NCBI GenBank assembly: GCA_017627975.1 | Contig: JAGAFT010000046.1 | Location: 1 to 11,100, forward strand | Source of the DNA: Oscillospiraceae bacterium | Lineage (GTDB): Bacteria > Bacillota_A > Clostridia > Oscillospirales > Oscillospiraceae | Direction of reading: 5' to 3' | Length of the DNA: 11,100 bases | Shown here: positions 1-6,966 of the stretch, one piece after another | How positions within the stretch are numbered: the stretch's first letter is position 1 | How the letters are laid out: each line of letters opens with the position of its first letter | Translations under genes and position numbers: made by a program | Notes under the pieces: model-generated | What the model was told of the DNA's origin: nothing | Seen by the model: only the letters and a program-made list of their open reading frames with translations | Databases searched by the model: none

Positions 1-548
1 CTCGAGCCGTTGACCAGCAGGTTCGGAAACCGGGAGGGCAGAACACGGGGTTCCTTGCGGCTCTCATCAAAGTTCGGATCCCAGTCCACCGTGTCCTTCT
101 CGATGTCCCGCAGCATCTCGTTGGAGATCTTCGACAGTCTCGCCTCGGTGTATCGGTAGGCTGCCGGAGGGTCTCCGTCCACGGAACCGAAGTTGCCGTG
201 GCCGTCTACGAGCATGTAGCGCATCGAAAAGTCCTGCGCCAGACGCACCATTGCGTCATAGACCGATGCGTCGCCGTGCGGATGGTAGTGACCCAGCACG
301 TCGCCGACGCAGGTGGCGGATTTCTTGAAGGGTTTGTCCGAGGTCAGGCCGGACTCGTACATCGTGTACAGGATGCGGCGGTGCACCGGTTTGAGACCGT
401 CGCGCACGTCCGGCAGGGCGCGGCCGACGATGACGCTCATGGCATAGTCGATGTAGCTGCGCTGCATTTCACCGACCAGCTCGGATTCGGTGATGACCTG
501 ATTTGGGAATGCGATGTCTTCTGGTTTATAATCTCTTTTATGTGCCAT
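1..548 (-). CDS. gyrA: DNA gyrase subunit A, N-terminal part (cut by window edge)
   Basis: This is the N-terminal 182 codons of the breakage-reunion subunit of DNA gyrase, which with GyrB forms the A2B2 enzyme that introduces negative supercoils using ATP. The ATG at 546-548 opens [18 protein letters not shown], followed by the GyrA core ([20 protein letters not shown]). The catalytic tyrosine is in [10 protein letters not shown], at about residue 133 (codon 150-152). The quinolone-resistance region reads [15 protein letters not shown]; the position equivalent to E. coli Ser83 is alanine (residue 94), while the Asp87 equivalent is kept. The gene starts 12 bases after the gyrB stop, so it is probably co-transcribed and translationally coupled with gyrB. 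A weak GAGAG lies just before the start. The C-terminal beta-pinwheel lies outside the window, so GyrA versus ParC is decided here by context and by N-terminal similarity. Confidence 0.96.
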   Translation of the reverse strand, partial: MAHKRDYKPEDIAFPNQVITESELVGEMQRSYIDYAMSVIVGRALPDVRDGLKPVHRRILYTMYESGLTSDKPFKKSATCVGDVLGHYHPHGDASVYDAMVRLAQDFSMRYMLVDGHGNFGSVDGDPPAAYRYTEARLSKISNEMLRDIEKDTVDWDPNFDESRKEPRVLPSRFPNLLVNGS

Positions 549-560
549 ATTCTCTCAGCC

Positions 561-2501
561 TCAGATGTCCAGATTGCCCACATACTGGGCGTTGCGCTCG
601 ATCCATTCCTTGCGCGGCTCCACTTCCTCGCCCATCAGGACGGTGAAGACCTGATCGGCCTGGATGGCATCACCCAGGGTGATGCGCCGCAAAGAGCGCT
701 GCTCGGGGTCCATGGTGGTCTCCCAGAGCTCGTGCGGGTCCATCTCACCGAGGCCCTTGAATCGGGAGATATCGATCTTTACATTCGGGTTGTCGCCGCG
801 CATTTCGGCGCTGATCTGATCCCGCTGCTCGTCGGAGTAGGCCACCCGCTGGGTTTTGCCCCTGGTGAGCTTGTAGAGCGGCGGCACGGCGGAATAGACA
901 TAGCCCCGCTCGATCAGCGGCCGCATATAGCGGAAGAAGAAGGTCAGCAGCAGGGTCCGGATGTGGGATCCGTCCACATCGGCATCCGCCATGATGATGA
1001 TCTTGTGATAACGGAGCTTGTCAATGTTGAACTCATCCCCGATTCCGGCGCCCAGGGCGACGATCAGGGGATAGAGCTTGTCGTTGCCGTAAATTTTGTC
1101 CGCTCTGGCCTTTTCAACGTTCAGCATCTTGCCCCACATGGCAAGGATCGCCTGGAAGCGGCTGTCCCGGCCCTGAATGGCCGAGCCTGCGGCGGAGTCG
1201 CCCTCGACGATATAAATCTCGCAGAGCGAGGGATCTCTCTCGTTGCAGTCCTGCAGCTTGTCGGGCATCTGGCCGCTCTCCAGTCCGGTTTTCCTCCGGA
1301 CCGACTCTCTGGCCTTGCGCGCCGCTTCGCGCGCGCGGTTGGCCATCATGGCCTTGTCCAGAATGGCCTTGGCGGCAGCGGGGTGTTCTTCAAAGTACTC
1401 CGTCAGCTGCTCGTTTACGATCGAATCCACCAGGGTGCGGATATAGGCGTTGCCGAGCTTCTGCTTGGTCTGGCCTTCAAACTGCGCCTCGGGGAGCTTG
1501 ACGGAAATGACGGCCGAAATGCCTTCCCGGACATCCTCGCCCGAGACCTTGTCATCCCCCTTGATGATGTTGTTTTTCTGTCCGTAGGCATTGATGACAC
1601 GGGTGAGGGCCGTCTTGAAGCCGGTCTCGTGCATGCCGCCCTCCGGTGTGTGGATGTCATTGGCAAAGGAGATCAGATTCTCACTGAAGCCGTCGTTGTA
1701 CTGCAGCGCGATCTCGGCGATGGCGTCGCTCTTGCTGCCGGAGAGGTAAATGACATCCTCATGGATCGGGGTCTTGTGCTTGTTGAGCCAGGTGACAAAC
1801 TCGCGGATACCGCCTTCATAGCACATGCTGTCACGCTGTTCCTGTCCCTCTCGCAGATCCTCCAGGGTAATTTTCAGACCGCCGTTGAGGAAGGCCTGTT
1901 CGCGCATGCGGGTGTGCAGGATTTCATAATCGTACACCGTGTCGTCGAACATTTCCGGGTCCGGCTTGAAGCGGACCGTTGTGCCGGTGTGGTCCGTTTC
2001 GCCGATCACATGGATCTCTTCCACAATATCGCCGCGGGAAAAACGCATCTCGTGGATTTTTCCGTCCTTGTGGACCTGAACCACCAGCCACTCGGAAAGC
2101 GCGTTGACGACCGACGCGCCGACGCCGTGAAGACCGCCCGAGACCTTATAGCCTCCGCCGCCGAATTTTCCGCCGGCATGCAGCACCGTAAAGACGACTT
2201 CCAGAGCGCTCTTTCCGGTCTGTTCCTGGATATCCACCGGAATGCCGCGTCCGTTGTCCGAGACACGGATGATGTCTCCCGGTTCAATGCTCACTTCAAT
2301 ATGGGTGCAGTATCCGGCAAGGGCCTCGTCAATGGAGTTGTCCACAATCTCATAGACCAGGTGGTGCAGACCCGATGAGGAGGTGGAGCCGATGTACATA
2401 CCGGGACGCTTGCGTACGGCTTCCAGACCCTCCAGAACCTGAATCTGCGAGGCATCGTATTCTTCCGTTACTTTCTGGGTCAGTTCATTGATTTCCGACA
2501 T
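561..2501 (-). CDS. gyrB: DNA gyrase subunit B
   Basis: This is the ATPase subunit of DNA gyrase: ATP-driven dimerisation of its N-gate captures the transported DNA segment. The 646 residues match the short (Gram-positive) GyrB length, without the roughly 165-residue insert of E. coli GyrB. The GHKL ATPase domain shows [10 protein letters not shown] (E51, N55), SDNGRGIP (82-88), the [15 protein letters not shown] loop (122-136) and the transducer QTKQKLGN (344-351; K346 is the gamma-phosphate-sensing lysine). The TOPRIM domain has [10 protein letters not shown] (E433, D435) and [14 protein letters not shown] (D506, D508, D510), the Mg2+-binding acidic residues. The C-terminal region has RFKGLGEM (580-587), conserved in type II topoisomerases. 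The ATG at 2499-2501 has GGAGA about 7 bases upstream. Its first 22 bases overlap the 3' end of remB. A 726-codon open frame on the opposite strand is a compositional shadow. Confidence 0.98.
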   Translation of the reverse strand: MSEINELTQKVTEEYDASQIQVLEGLEAVRKRPGMYIGSTSSSGLHHLVYEIVDNSIDEALAGYCTHIEVSIEPGDIIRVSDNGRGIPVDIQEQTGKSALEVVFTVLHAGGKFGGGGYKVSGGLHGVGASVVNALSEWLVVQVHKDGKIHEMRFSRGDIVEEIHVIGETDHTGTTVRFKPDPEMFDDTVYDYEILHTRMREQAFLNGGLKITLEDLREGQEQRDSMCYEGGIREFVTWLNKHKTPIHEDVIYLSGSKSDAIAEIALQYNDGFSENLISFANDIHTPEGGMHETGFKTALTRVINAYGQKNNIIKGDDKVSGEDVREGISAVISVKLPEAQFEGQTKQKLGNAYIRTLVDSIVNEQLTEYFEEHPAAAKAILDKAMMANRAREAARKARESVRRKTGLESGQMPDKLQDCNERDPSLCEIYIVEGDSAAGSAIQGRDSRFQAILAMWGKMLNVEKARADKIYGNDKLYPLIVALGAGIGDEFNIDKLRYHKIIIMADADVDGSHIRTLLLTFFFRYMRPLIERGYVYSAVPPLYKLTRGKTQRVAYSDEQRDQISAEMRGDNPNVKIDISRFKGLGEMDPHELWETTMDPEQRSLRRITLGDAIQADQVFTVLMGEEVEPRKEWIERNAQYVGNLDI

Positions 2502-2788
2502 GTGTTTCTCCGTTCTGTTTGCAATTGATGTATTCTTTTTTCCAGTGTTCTGGAACTGCTCTGTGAGAGGTAGACCGCAGTGCGCTCCTCTTTCGTTTGC
2601 TCTTTTTTCTCCGCGCAGATCAGAAAGGAATTCGGAATGTCTTCCGCTGCGTTTACGACCTTTCCTGCCTTTTCCGCCGCCGTGAGAAACTCTCTCGTGA
2701 GAAAGGACTGGGAACAGTTGTCCAGATCGAAGATGCCGATGAGTTCGTCATCCCGAATCACCGTGTTTTTTCCGATGGTCAGGTACAT
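2480..2788 (-). CDS. remB: Extracellular matrix regulator RemB-like (DUF370, YaaB)
   Basis: A 102-residue protein of the DUF370 family. It begins [24 protein letters not shown] and carries the typical later segment [15 protein letters not shown]. Bacillus subtilis RemB (YaaB, 81 residues) occupies the same position between recF and gyrB and takes part in matrix/biofilm gene control; RemA homologues are DNA-binding, ring-forming regulators. The function here is inferred from family and position only. The C-terminal tail ([12 protein letters not shown]) is longer than in B. subtilis YaaB, is not recognisably conserved, and is encoded by the bases that overlap the gyrB start by 22 nt. The ATG at 2786-2788 overlaps the recF stop by 10 nt and is preceded by GGAGG and AAGGA at about 12 and 7 bases. 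A regulator sitting inside the recF-gyrB unit would be made in step with replication proteins. Confidence 0.85.
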   Translation of the reverse strand: MYLTIGKNTVIRDDELIGIFDLDNCSQSFLTREFLTAAEKAGKVVNAAEDIPNSFLICAEKKEQTKEERTAVYLSQSSSRTLEKRIHQLQTERRNTCRKSMN

Positions 2789-3888
2789 TCCCGGATCCTT
2801 CCTCCGTTGACGGAAAAGACCTTTCCGCCCGTCCTTCCGGAAATGTCCGTGTCCTCACAGCAGGTGATCAGCGTCTGTCCGCCGCCGATGCGGTTGAGGA
2901 CGAACTCCTGCCTTTTTTCATCCAGCTCCGACAAAACGTCGTCCAGCAAAAGGATCGGGTATTCCCCGGTCTCCTGAAGGATGATCTCCCGCTCCGCCAG
3001 TTTGACGGAAAGGGCGGCCGTTCTGGTCTGTCCCTGCGATGCAAAACTCCTGGCAGACCGCCCGTTGATCAGGATCTCGATATCATCCTTGTGGGCGCCC
3101 GTGAGACACTGTGCGCTGTCCAGTTCCGCCTGACGGTGCTTCTCCTGATGATCGCAGATGTCATAGTAGATTTCCTTCGTCGGGGCAAAGGGGTCCTTCA
3201 CCGTGCTCACCGTGTGATACAGAAGGTCGATCTCTTCTCCCTTTCCCGAGAAGTCCGCGTGAATGGGTTTTACGGCTTCCTTCAGTCTGCTCATGTAGGA
3301 CGCGCGGTAGCGGATCATCTGGGCCGACACCCGGCAGAGCGCATCGGAAAACGAGTCCAGCGTGTCCAGCAGGGACGGTTTTTCCCGCCAGTCCTTCAAA
3401 ATCCGCGTCTTGTGCTCATACAGACGGTTGAATTCCGTCAGCAGCATCGCGTACTTGGGACGGATCTGCGAAATCGCCTGATCCATCATCTTCCTGCGGA
3501 CCGCGGCGCCGTCCTTGATGAGATTCAGATCATCCGGGCAGAACAAAACCGTGTTGACGGTCTCGGAGAGCTCCGTCGCCGTTTTCCGTACCCCGTTGAC
3601 GGTGATGCGCTTGGCCTGTCCGGGACTCATACGGATGCGGATGCTCTGTTCGCGTTCATGACTGTACACCTCGGCAAGAATCTCCGCCTCGGAAAAGTCA
3701 AATCCAACCAGCTCGCGGTCAAATCTTGTCCGAAAGCTCTTCCCGCTGGAAAGGAGATAAACCGCTTCCAGGAGATTGGTCTTCCCCTGGGCGTTTTCTC
3801 CCGTAATCACATTGGTGCAGGGTGAAAAATCCGCCGTTTCCCACTCGTAATTGCGAAATCCGTTCAGTGCGATTTTATGAATGATCAT
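2779..3888 (-). CDS. recF: RecF recombination mediator / DNA replication and repair ATPase
   Basis: RecF is an SMC/Rad50-like ABC ATPase that binds gapped DNA and, with RecO and RecR, helps load RecA at gaps and stalled forks. Counting from the ATG at 3886-3888 (369 residues, normal for the family), it begins MIIHKIALNGFRNYE. Walker A is GENAQGKTN (about 30-38), followed by FCPDDLNLIKDGAAVRR, the LTGAHKDD segment, the ABC signature ASQGQTRTAALSVKLAE (about 283-299) and Walker B PILLLDDVLSELD (about 311-323). An in-frame TTG at 3903 would add five residues (MRSRV), but family N-termini begin at the chosen methionine; neither start has an ideally spaced ribosome binding site. The chosen ATG overlaps the upstream S4 gene by 14 nt, so coupled translation is likely. 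The 3' end overlaps remB by 10 nt. Confidence 0.95.
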   Translation of the reverse strand: MIIHKIALNGFRNYEWETADFSPCTNVITGENAQGKTNLLEAVYLLSSGKSFRTRFDRELVGFDFSEAEILAEVYSHEREQSIRIRMSPGQAKRITVNGVRKTATELSETVNTVLFCPDDLNLIKDGAAVRRKMMDQAISQIRPKYAMLLTEFNRLYEHKTRILKDWREKPSLLDTLDSFSDALCRVSAQMIRYRASYMSRLKEAVKPIHADFSGKGEEIDLLYHTVSTVKDPFAPTKEIYYDICDHQEKHRQAELDSAQCLTGAHKDDIEILINGRSARSFASQGQTRTAALSVKLAEREIILQETGEYPILLLDDVLSELDEKRQEFVLNRIGGGQTLITCCEDTDISGRTGGKVFSVNGGRIRECT

Positions 3889-4111
3889 GACTCTGGACCG
3901 CAAGATCCTGTCCGCAGAAGGAAACCCTGTCTCCAGGACGGATTTTCTTTCCGCGCATGGTGCATACTTCTCCGTTTACGGAGACCAGGCCGTCCGCAAT
4001 GGCCATCTTTGCCTCTCCGCCGGAGGCAACCAGGGAGGCAAACTTCATCAGTGCGTCAAGCTTAATGAAATCTCCCTGAATCGTGATTGTTTCCGTCATG
4101 GGATTACTCAC
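3875..4111 (-). CDS. yaaA: Small S4-domain RNA-binding protein (YaaA/YbcJ type)
   Basis: A 78-residue protein that is essentially one S4 RNA-binding fold. The core reads ITIQGDFIKLDALMKFASLVASGGEAKMAIADGLVSVNGEVCTMRGKKIRPGD, with the S4 signature GLVSVNGEVCTMRGKKI near residues 40-56. Small S4 proteins lie between dnaN and recF in most Bacillota. RNA binding is a family property; a possible role in ribosome assembly or RNA metabolism is unproven here. Two starts are possible: GTG at 4109-4111, overlapping the last codons of dnaN with GAGAG 3 bases before it, or ATG at 4097-4099, 4 bases after the dnaN stop. The second gives a 74-residue protein that begins close to the conserved core. Translation from either is probably coupled to dnaN. 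Confidence 0.9.
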   Translation of the reverse strand: MSNPMTETITIQGDFIKLDALMKFASLVASGGEAKMAIADGLVSVNGEVCTMRGKKIRPGDRVSFCGQDLAVQSHDHS

Positions 4112-5219
4112 TGTCTCTCAGCCGGACCGGAAGTACCATGTAGAGGTACTTGCCTCCCTCCGCCGCTTCAATTACGATGGGCGCGGACGGGGTGTTCATG
4201 GAAATCCGGATCTTTTCGTCGCTGGCCGCCTTCAGGGCGTCCATGAAATACTTGTCGTTGAAACCGACCTTCAGTCCCTCTCCGGTTCCTTCGCAGAGGA
4301 TGCTGTCCTCGGCATGACCGAAGGACGTGGTGCAGAAGAATTCCAGATTGCCGTCTTCCGCTACCATCTTGACGGGAGAGTTCTGCTTGTCCTTAATGAC
4401 CAGGGCAATGCGGTCCACCACGCGGATCAGTTCTTCCCGCTCTACGACGATTTCATAACGGAAGCTGGAGGGAATGGACTTGCGATAGTTCATAAACTCC
4501 CCTTCCAGACGGCGGGTGATCAGAACCGTATTTCCGATGGCAAAGGACGCATGCTTTTCTCCCAGCGCGATGGAAACGGACCCTTCCCCGTCCGCGCTGC
4601 AGAGACGCTCCACCTCCGCCAGGGAAGAGCCGGGAATGACAAAATTGCAGGGCTGCATCCGGGCATTCTCCATCTCTTCGCTGCGCTTGGCCAGGCGGTA
4701 TCCGTCCACCGCCACCAGCGTCAGATCGGACACGCCCACTTCAAAGAGAATTCCCATGTAAAGAGGTCTGCTCTCCGAGGTGGAGACGGAAAAGATGGTC
4801 TGGGTGATCATGCTCTTCAGGATGGGCTCCGGAATGCTGATGTTCTGAATTGCATCGACGACGTTCAGCTCCGGGAAGCTCTCCGGATCGATTCCCATCA
4901 CGTGTACTTCGGTCTTACCGCAGCGGATGGTGGTGGAAAAGCTTGCGTCGGTATCGATGCTCACCAGGCCGTCCGGCAGACGGCGAACCAGTTCCAGAAG
5001 AAATCTCGCCGGGATCACAATGCTTCCTTCCTCGAAAACACTGCTCTCGATGGTGGTATAGATTCCGATTCTCGTATCGTAAGCCGTCAGCTTCAGTCCG
5101 TCTTTCGTCGTCTCAAACAGAATGCCTTCCAGAGCGGGAATCGGGCTTTTCGCGGGGGCCGCACGGGAGACGTTGCTGACCGCGGTGAGAAGGTCCTTTT
5201 TTTCGCATCTGATTTTCAA
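4104..5219 (-). CDS. dnaN: DNA polymerase III sliding clamp (beta subunit)
   Basis: This is the processivity clamp, a homodimeric ring that encircles DNA and tethers polymerase, ligase and repair proteins. The 371 residues match the family length and the three repeated clamp folds (roughly 1-120, 125-245, 247-371). Recognisable segments are the N-terminal MKIRCEKKDLLTAVSNVSRA, VDGYRLAKRSEEM, FMNYRKSIP and the C-terminal YMVLPVRL, which forms part of the hydrophobic pocket for clamp-binding motifs. The start is a TTG at 5217-5219: GAGGTGA lies at 5224-5230 at good spacing, and no ATG or GTG is available nearby. The gene follows the presumed oriC gap and is the first of the leftward replication operon. 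No convincing separate promoter was found in the gap, so it may rely partly on dnaA transcription. Confidence 0.97.
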   Translation of the reverse strand: MKIRCEKKDLLTAVSNVSRAAPAKSPIPALEGILFETTKDGLKLTAYDTRIGIYTTIESSVFEEGSIVIPARFLLELVRRLPDGLVSIDTDASFSTTIRCGKTEVHVMGIDPESFPELNVVDAIQNISIPEPILKSMITQTIFSVSTSESRPLYMGILFEVGVSDLTLVAVDGYRLAKRSEEMENARMQPCNFVIPGSSLAEVERLCSADGEGSVSIALGEKHASFAIGNTVLITRRLEGEFMNYRKSIPSSFRYEIVVEREELIRVVDRIALVIKDKQNSPVKMVAEDGNLEFFCTTSFGHAEDSILCEGTGEGLKVGFNDKYFMDALKAASDEKIRISMNTPSAPIVIEAAEGGKYLYMVLPVRLRDSE

Positions 5220-5284
5220 AAAATCACCTCATTAAAAGAAAGATAATATATTTTTGTAGAAGAAATCGTAGTAGGGAAAAAAAC

Positions 5285-5293
5285 TGTCGAAAA
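5285..5293 (-). promoter_or_regulatory. DnaA-box-like 9-mer TTTTCGACA (copy 1)
   Basis: The minus strand reads TTTTCGACA, which differs from the DnaA box TTATCCACA at positions 3 and 6. The same 9-mer recurs exactly at 5407-5415 on the plus strand. It lies ten bases from the triplet repeats that may be the unwinding element. Binding by DnaA is inferred, not shown. Confidence 0.45.
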
Positions 5294-5297
5294 CTCG

Positions 5298-5328
5298 GGA
5301 AAAGCCTTATAAAATCAGGGCCTTTTCC
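5298..5328. repeat. Imperfect inverted repeat inside candidate oriC
   Basis: GGAAAAG (5298-5304) pairs with CTTTTCC (5322-5328), with two further pairs possible past a mismatch. The loop includes the AT-rich TTATAAAATC. Neither strand has a T run right after it, so a terminator reading is weak. Confidence 0.35.
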
Positions 5329-5352
5329 GTTCGATAAAATTGTTCAAAACTT

Positions 5353-5370
5353 TGTCGACAATGTTGAAAA
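5353..5370 (+). promoter_or_regulatory. Back-to-back DnaA-box-like 9-mers TGTCGACAA and TGTTGAAAA
   Basis: Two 9-mers of the form TGTYGAMAA adjoin without a gap (5353-5361 and 5362-5370). The first is part of the perfect palindrome TTGTCGACAA (5352-5361). They are related to the exact pair at 5285-5293 and 5407-5415 and could be lower-affinity DnaA sites in the origin. Confidence 0.35.
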
Positions 5371-5384
5371 AAAGAGGGAGTTTT

Positions 5385-5431
5385 TTATGAACCGCGCGTT
5401 TTCAACTTTTCGACAGCCAAACGGTTCATAA
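5385..5431. repeat. 10-bp perfect inverted repeat just downstream of dnaA
   Basis: TTATGAACCG (5385-5394) is matched by CGGTTCATAA (5422-5431), separated by 27 bases. On the minus strand, downstream of the dnaA stop, the second arm is followed by an A run and not a T run, so it is not a standard intrinsic terminator. The interval holds two 9-mers of the DnaA-box-like family, so an origin-architecture role is possible. Confidence 0.6.
5407..5415 (+). promoter_or_regulatory. DnaA-box-like 9-mer TTTTCGACA (copy 2)
   Basis: An exact copy, in opposite orientation, of the 9-mer at 5285-5293. It is abutted by TTTTCAACT (5399-5407). Both sit in the 27-base interval between the arms of the inverted repeat at 5385-5431. 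Confidence 0.45.
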
Positions 5432-5432
5432 T

Positions 5433-6746
5433 TCAGGAGGAGCCGGAGCTCGTGGTAATGTTGGAAGTGATGTCCCGGATGACGCCGGTCATGTCGGGGT
5501 CGCTTCGCATGAGGTCTTCAATCTTTCGGATGGAGCTGAGCGCGGTGGTGTGGTTGCGTCCGAGCTCTTTTCCGATGTCATTCAGAGAGAGATTGGTGAG
5601 CTGCCGCATGAGATACATGGAAATCTGTCTCGCCATGGCGGTATTTTTAGAGCGGTTGTTCCCTTTCAGATCCTCCGGCTTGAGAGAGTAGTACTTTGCG
5701 GTTTCCCGGATGATGTTGTCCGGTTTCGGAATGTCGGTTCCTTTTTTGATGACATCCTCGATGGCGCGGTCCACGGAGGCCCTGGTAATATCGCTGTTGA
5801 GGATTTCCTTATAGGCGGTGAGCCGCTTGATCACGCCTTCAAGCTGCCGGACATTGGCGGTGATGGTGGAGGCGATGTATTCGATGATATCGTCCGGAAG
5901 GAACAGACCGAGACGGGAGGCCTTGTTTCGCGCAATGGCCATTCTGGTTTCCAGATCGGGTGGGGCGATGTCGGCCATGAGACCGCCCTCAAAGCGTGTC
6001 CGAAGCCGGTCATCCAGCAGGGACATCTCCATCGGCGGCCGGTCCGAGGTAATCACGATCTGATGGCCTGCTTCATAGATGTAGTTGAAGGTATGGAAAA
6101 ATTCAATCTGTGTGCTCTGCTTGCCGGCAATGAACTGAATGTCATCCACCAGAAAGAGGTCAACATTGCGGTGCTTGTTGCGAAATTCCTCTGTTTTGCC
6201 CTCTTTGATGGACTTCACCATTTCGTTGGTAAAATCGTCGCCCTTGATGTAGGAGATTTTCTTCTCCGGAAAGCGCTCCCGGATGGAATGCCCGATGGCC
6301 CAGAGAAGATGGGTCTTTCCGAGGCCGGAATTTCCGTAGATGAAAAGGGGGTTATAGTTCTTTCCCGGGTTTTCGGCGACGGAAATTGCGGCGGCATGGG
6401 CAAATTTGTTGGAGTTGCCGACAATGAAGTTGTCGAAGGTATATCCGGCCATTTCCGGAAGGTCGTCATCCTCTCCCGACGACTCTTTTTCATACTCCTC
6501 ATCCCCGACGAGAATCAGAAGGTCAAAGTCGCAGGCGAACAGGTCGGAGAGATACGTAACGATGATGGAGGCAAAGCGCTGGGATATGATGCTTTTCTTG
6601 AATTCGGAAGGCGTGCGGATCACAAGTCTGCACTCTTCCAGAGCGACCGGTTCACAGTCGGAAAACCAGGTGTTGATCGCGGTCGGTGTCAGCTGAGAGG
6701 AAAGAAAACGCAGAATCTCCTGCCAGATATCCATCAGTGAATTCAT
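5433..6746 (-). CDS. dnaA: Chromosomal replication initiator DnaA
   Basis: DnaA is the AAA+ initiator that binds origin boxes and melts oriC. Domain I (about 1-80, IWQEILRFLSSQLTPTAINTWF) is joined by a short acidic linker (domain II, about 81-101) to the AAA+ domain. That domain shows Walker A GNSGLGKTHL (138-147), Walker B LFLVDDIQF (D201, D202), box VII DDRLRTRFEGGL with arginine finger R251, and sensor II NVRQLEG (298-304). Domain IV carries the DnaA signature LSLNDIGKELGRNHTTALSSIRKIE (386-410). Two departures stand out: the base-reading motif is GRNHTT, not the usual GRDHTT (N398), with one residue fewer than E. coli FGGRDHTT; and RFEGGL replaces the common RFEWGL. At 437 residues it is near the usual Gram-positive length. 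The ATG at 6744-6746 has AAGGGGG about 9 bases upstream. The coding direction is toward the oriC gap. Confidence 0.97.
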   Translation of the reverse strand: MNSLMDIWQEILRFLSSQLTPTAINTWFSDCEPVALEECRLVIRTPSEFKKSIISQRFASIIVTYLSDLFACDFDLLILVGDEEYEKESSGEDDDLPEMAGYTFDNFIVGNSNKFAHAAAISVAENPGKNYNPLFIYGNSGLGKTHLLWAIGHSIRERFPEKKISYIKGDDFTNEMVKSIKEGKTEEFRNKHRNVDLFLVDDIQFIAGKQSTQIEFFHTFNYIYEAGHQIVITSDRPPMEMSLLDDRLRTRFEGGLMADIAPPDLETRMAIARNKASRLGLFLPDDIIEYIASTITANVRQLEGVIKRLTAYKEILNSDITRASVDRAIEDVIKKGTDIPKPDNIIRETAKYYSLKPEDLKGNNRSKNTAMARQISMYLMRQLTNLSLNDIGKELGRNHTTALSSIRKIEDLMRSDPDMTGVIRDITSNITTSSGSS

Positions 6747-6789
6747 GAAACGATCCCCCTTTTGATCCGAGGCAAGATTAAAGCAATAT

Positions 6790-6818
6790 ATTATACCAGA
6801 TTATTGAAAGACTTGCAA
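6790..6818 (-). promoter_or_regulatory. dnaA promoter (sigma-A type)
   Basis: On the minus strand, TTGCAA (6818-6813), a 17-base spacer and a perfect TATAAT (6795-6790) with TG at the extended -10 position (CTGGTATAAT). Transcription would begin near 6783, leaving a leader of about 36 bases before the dnaA ATG. No TTATCCACA box overlaps it, so classical DnaA autorepression at this promoter is not evident. Confidence 0.85.
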
Positions 6819-6874
6819 CACAACAATGCAGACAAAATTATTATAAAGAAGAGCCTCTGTTTTTTATGAGTTGG

Positions 6875-6908
6875 AAAAAGCCCCTCCCGAAGCATTCCGG
6901 ACAGGGGC
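6875..6908 (-). terminator. Second, tandem intrinsic terminator upstream of dnaA
   Basis: GCCCCT (6880-6885) pairs with AGGGGC (6903-6908), with an inner CCG/CGG (6887-6889 and 6898-6900). On the minus strand it is followed by five Ts (6879-6875). It directly follows the T run of the stronger terminator and would catch read-through before the dnaA promoter. Confidence 0.65.
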
Positions 6909-6948
6909 AAAAAAAGTACAGGCGGCAGATCTTTTCTGCCGCCTGTAC
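6909..6948 (-). terminator. Intrinsic terminator after mscL (first of two)
   Basis: A perfect 13-bp stem, GTACAGGCGGCAG (6916-6928) with CTGCCGCCTGTAC (6936-6948) and a 7-base loop. On the minus strand it is followed by seven Ts (6915-6909). It begins 18 bases after the mscL stop, so it should end the parA-parB-serS-mscL transcript. Confidence 0.92.
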
Positions 6949-6966
6949 GACTCTGTTGTGAATAAC

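Larger units (their letters stand above)
5220..5432. other. Candidate oriC (dnaA-dnaN intergenic gap)
   Basis: This AT-rich 213-base gap sits where oriC unwinding regions occur in Bacillota. It has no TTATCCACA, but it has two exact copies of TTTTCGACA in opposite orientations (5285-5293 and 5407-5415) and relatives TGTCGACAA (5353-5361), TGTTGAAAA (5362-5370) and TGTTCAAAA (5341-5349). On the dnaN side lies an AT-rich stretch (5231-5265) and a run of triplets reading 3'-GAT-GAT-GCT-AAA-GAA-GAT-5' on the plus strand (5257-5274), like DnaA-trio elements, ten bases from the first 9-mer. Hand counts of sampled 60-base rows give plus-strand C>G across dnaN (111 G, 129 C in seven rows) and G>C across dnaA (128 G, 93 C in seven rows), the sign change expected at an origin. 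The assignment is an inference. Confidence 0.7.

Noticed and set aside
198..2378. 726-codon open frame on the plus strand opposite gyrB
   Set aside because: It lies antisense to an unmistakable gyrB and gyrA, has no recognisable domain and reflects codon bias of the real genes.
4083..5246. 387-codon plus-strand open frame opposite dnaN
   Set aside because: Antisense shadow of a certain dnaN; no family resemblance and no supporting ribosome binding site.
5550..6740. 396-codon plus-strand open frame opposite dnaA
   Set aside because: Antisense shadow of dnaA with no recognisable motif.
6957..6965. TGTGAATAA, one mismatch from a DnaA box, after the mscL stop
   Set aside because: A single copy, isolated from other boxes; expected by chance at this length.
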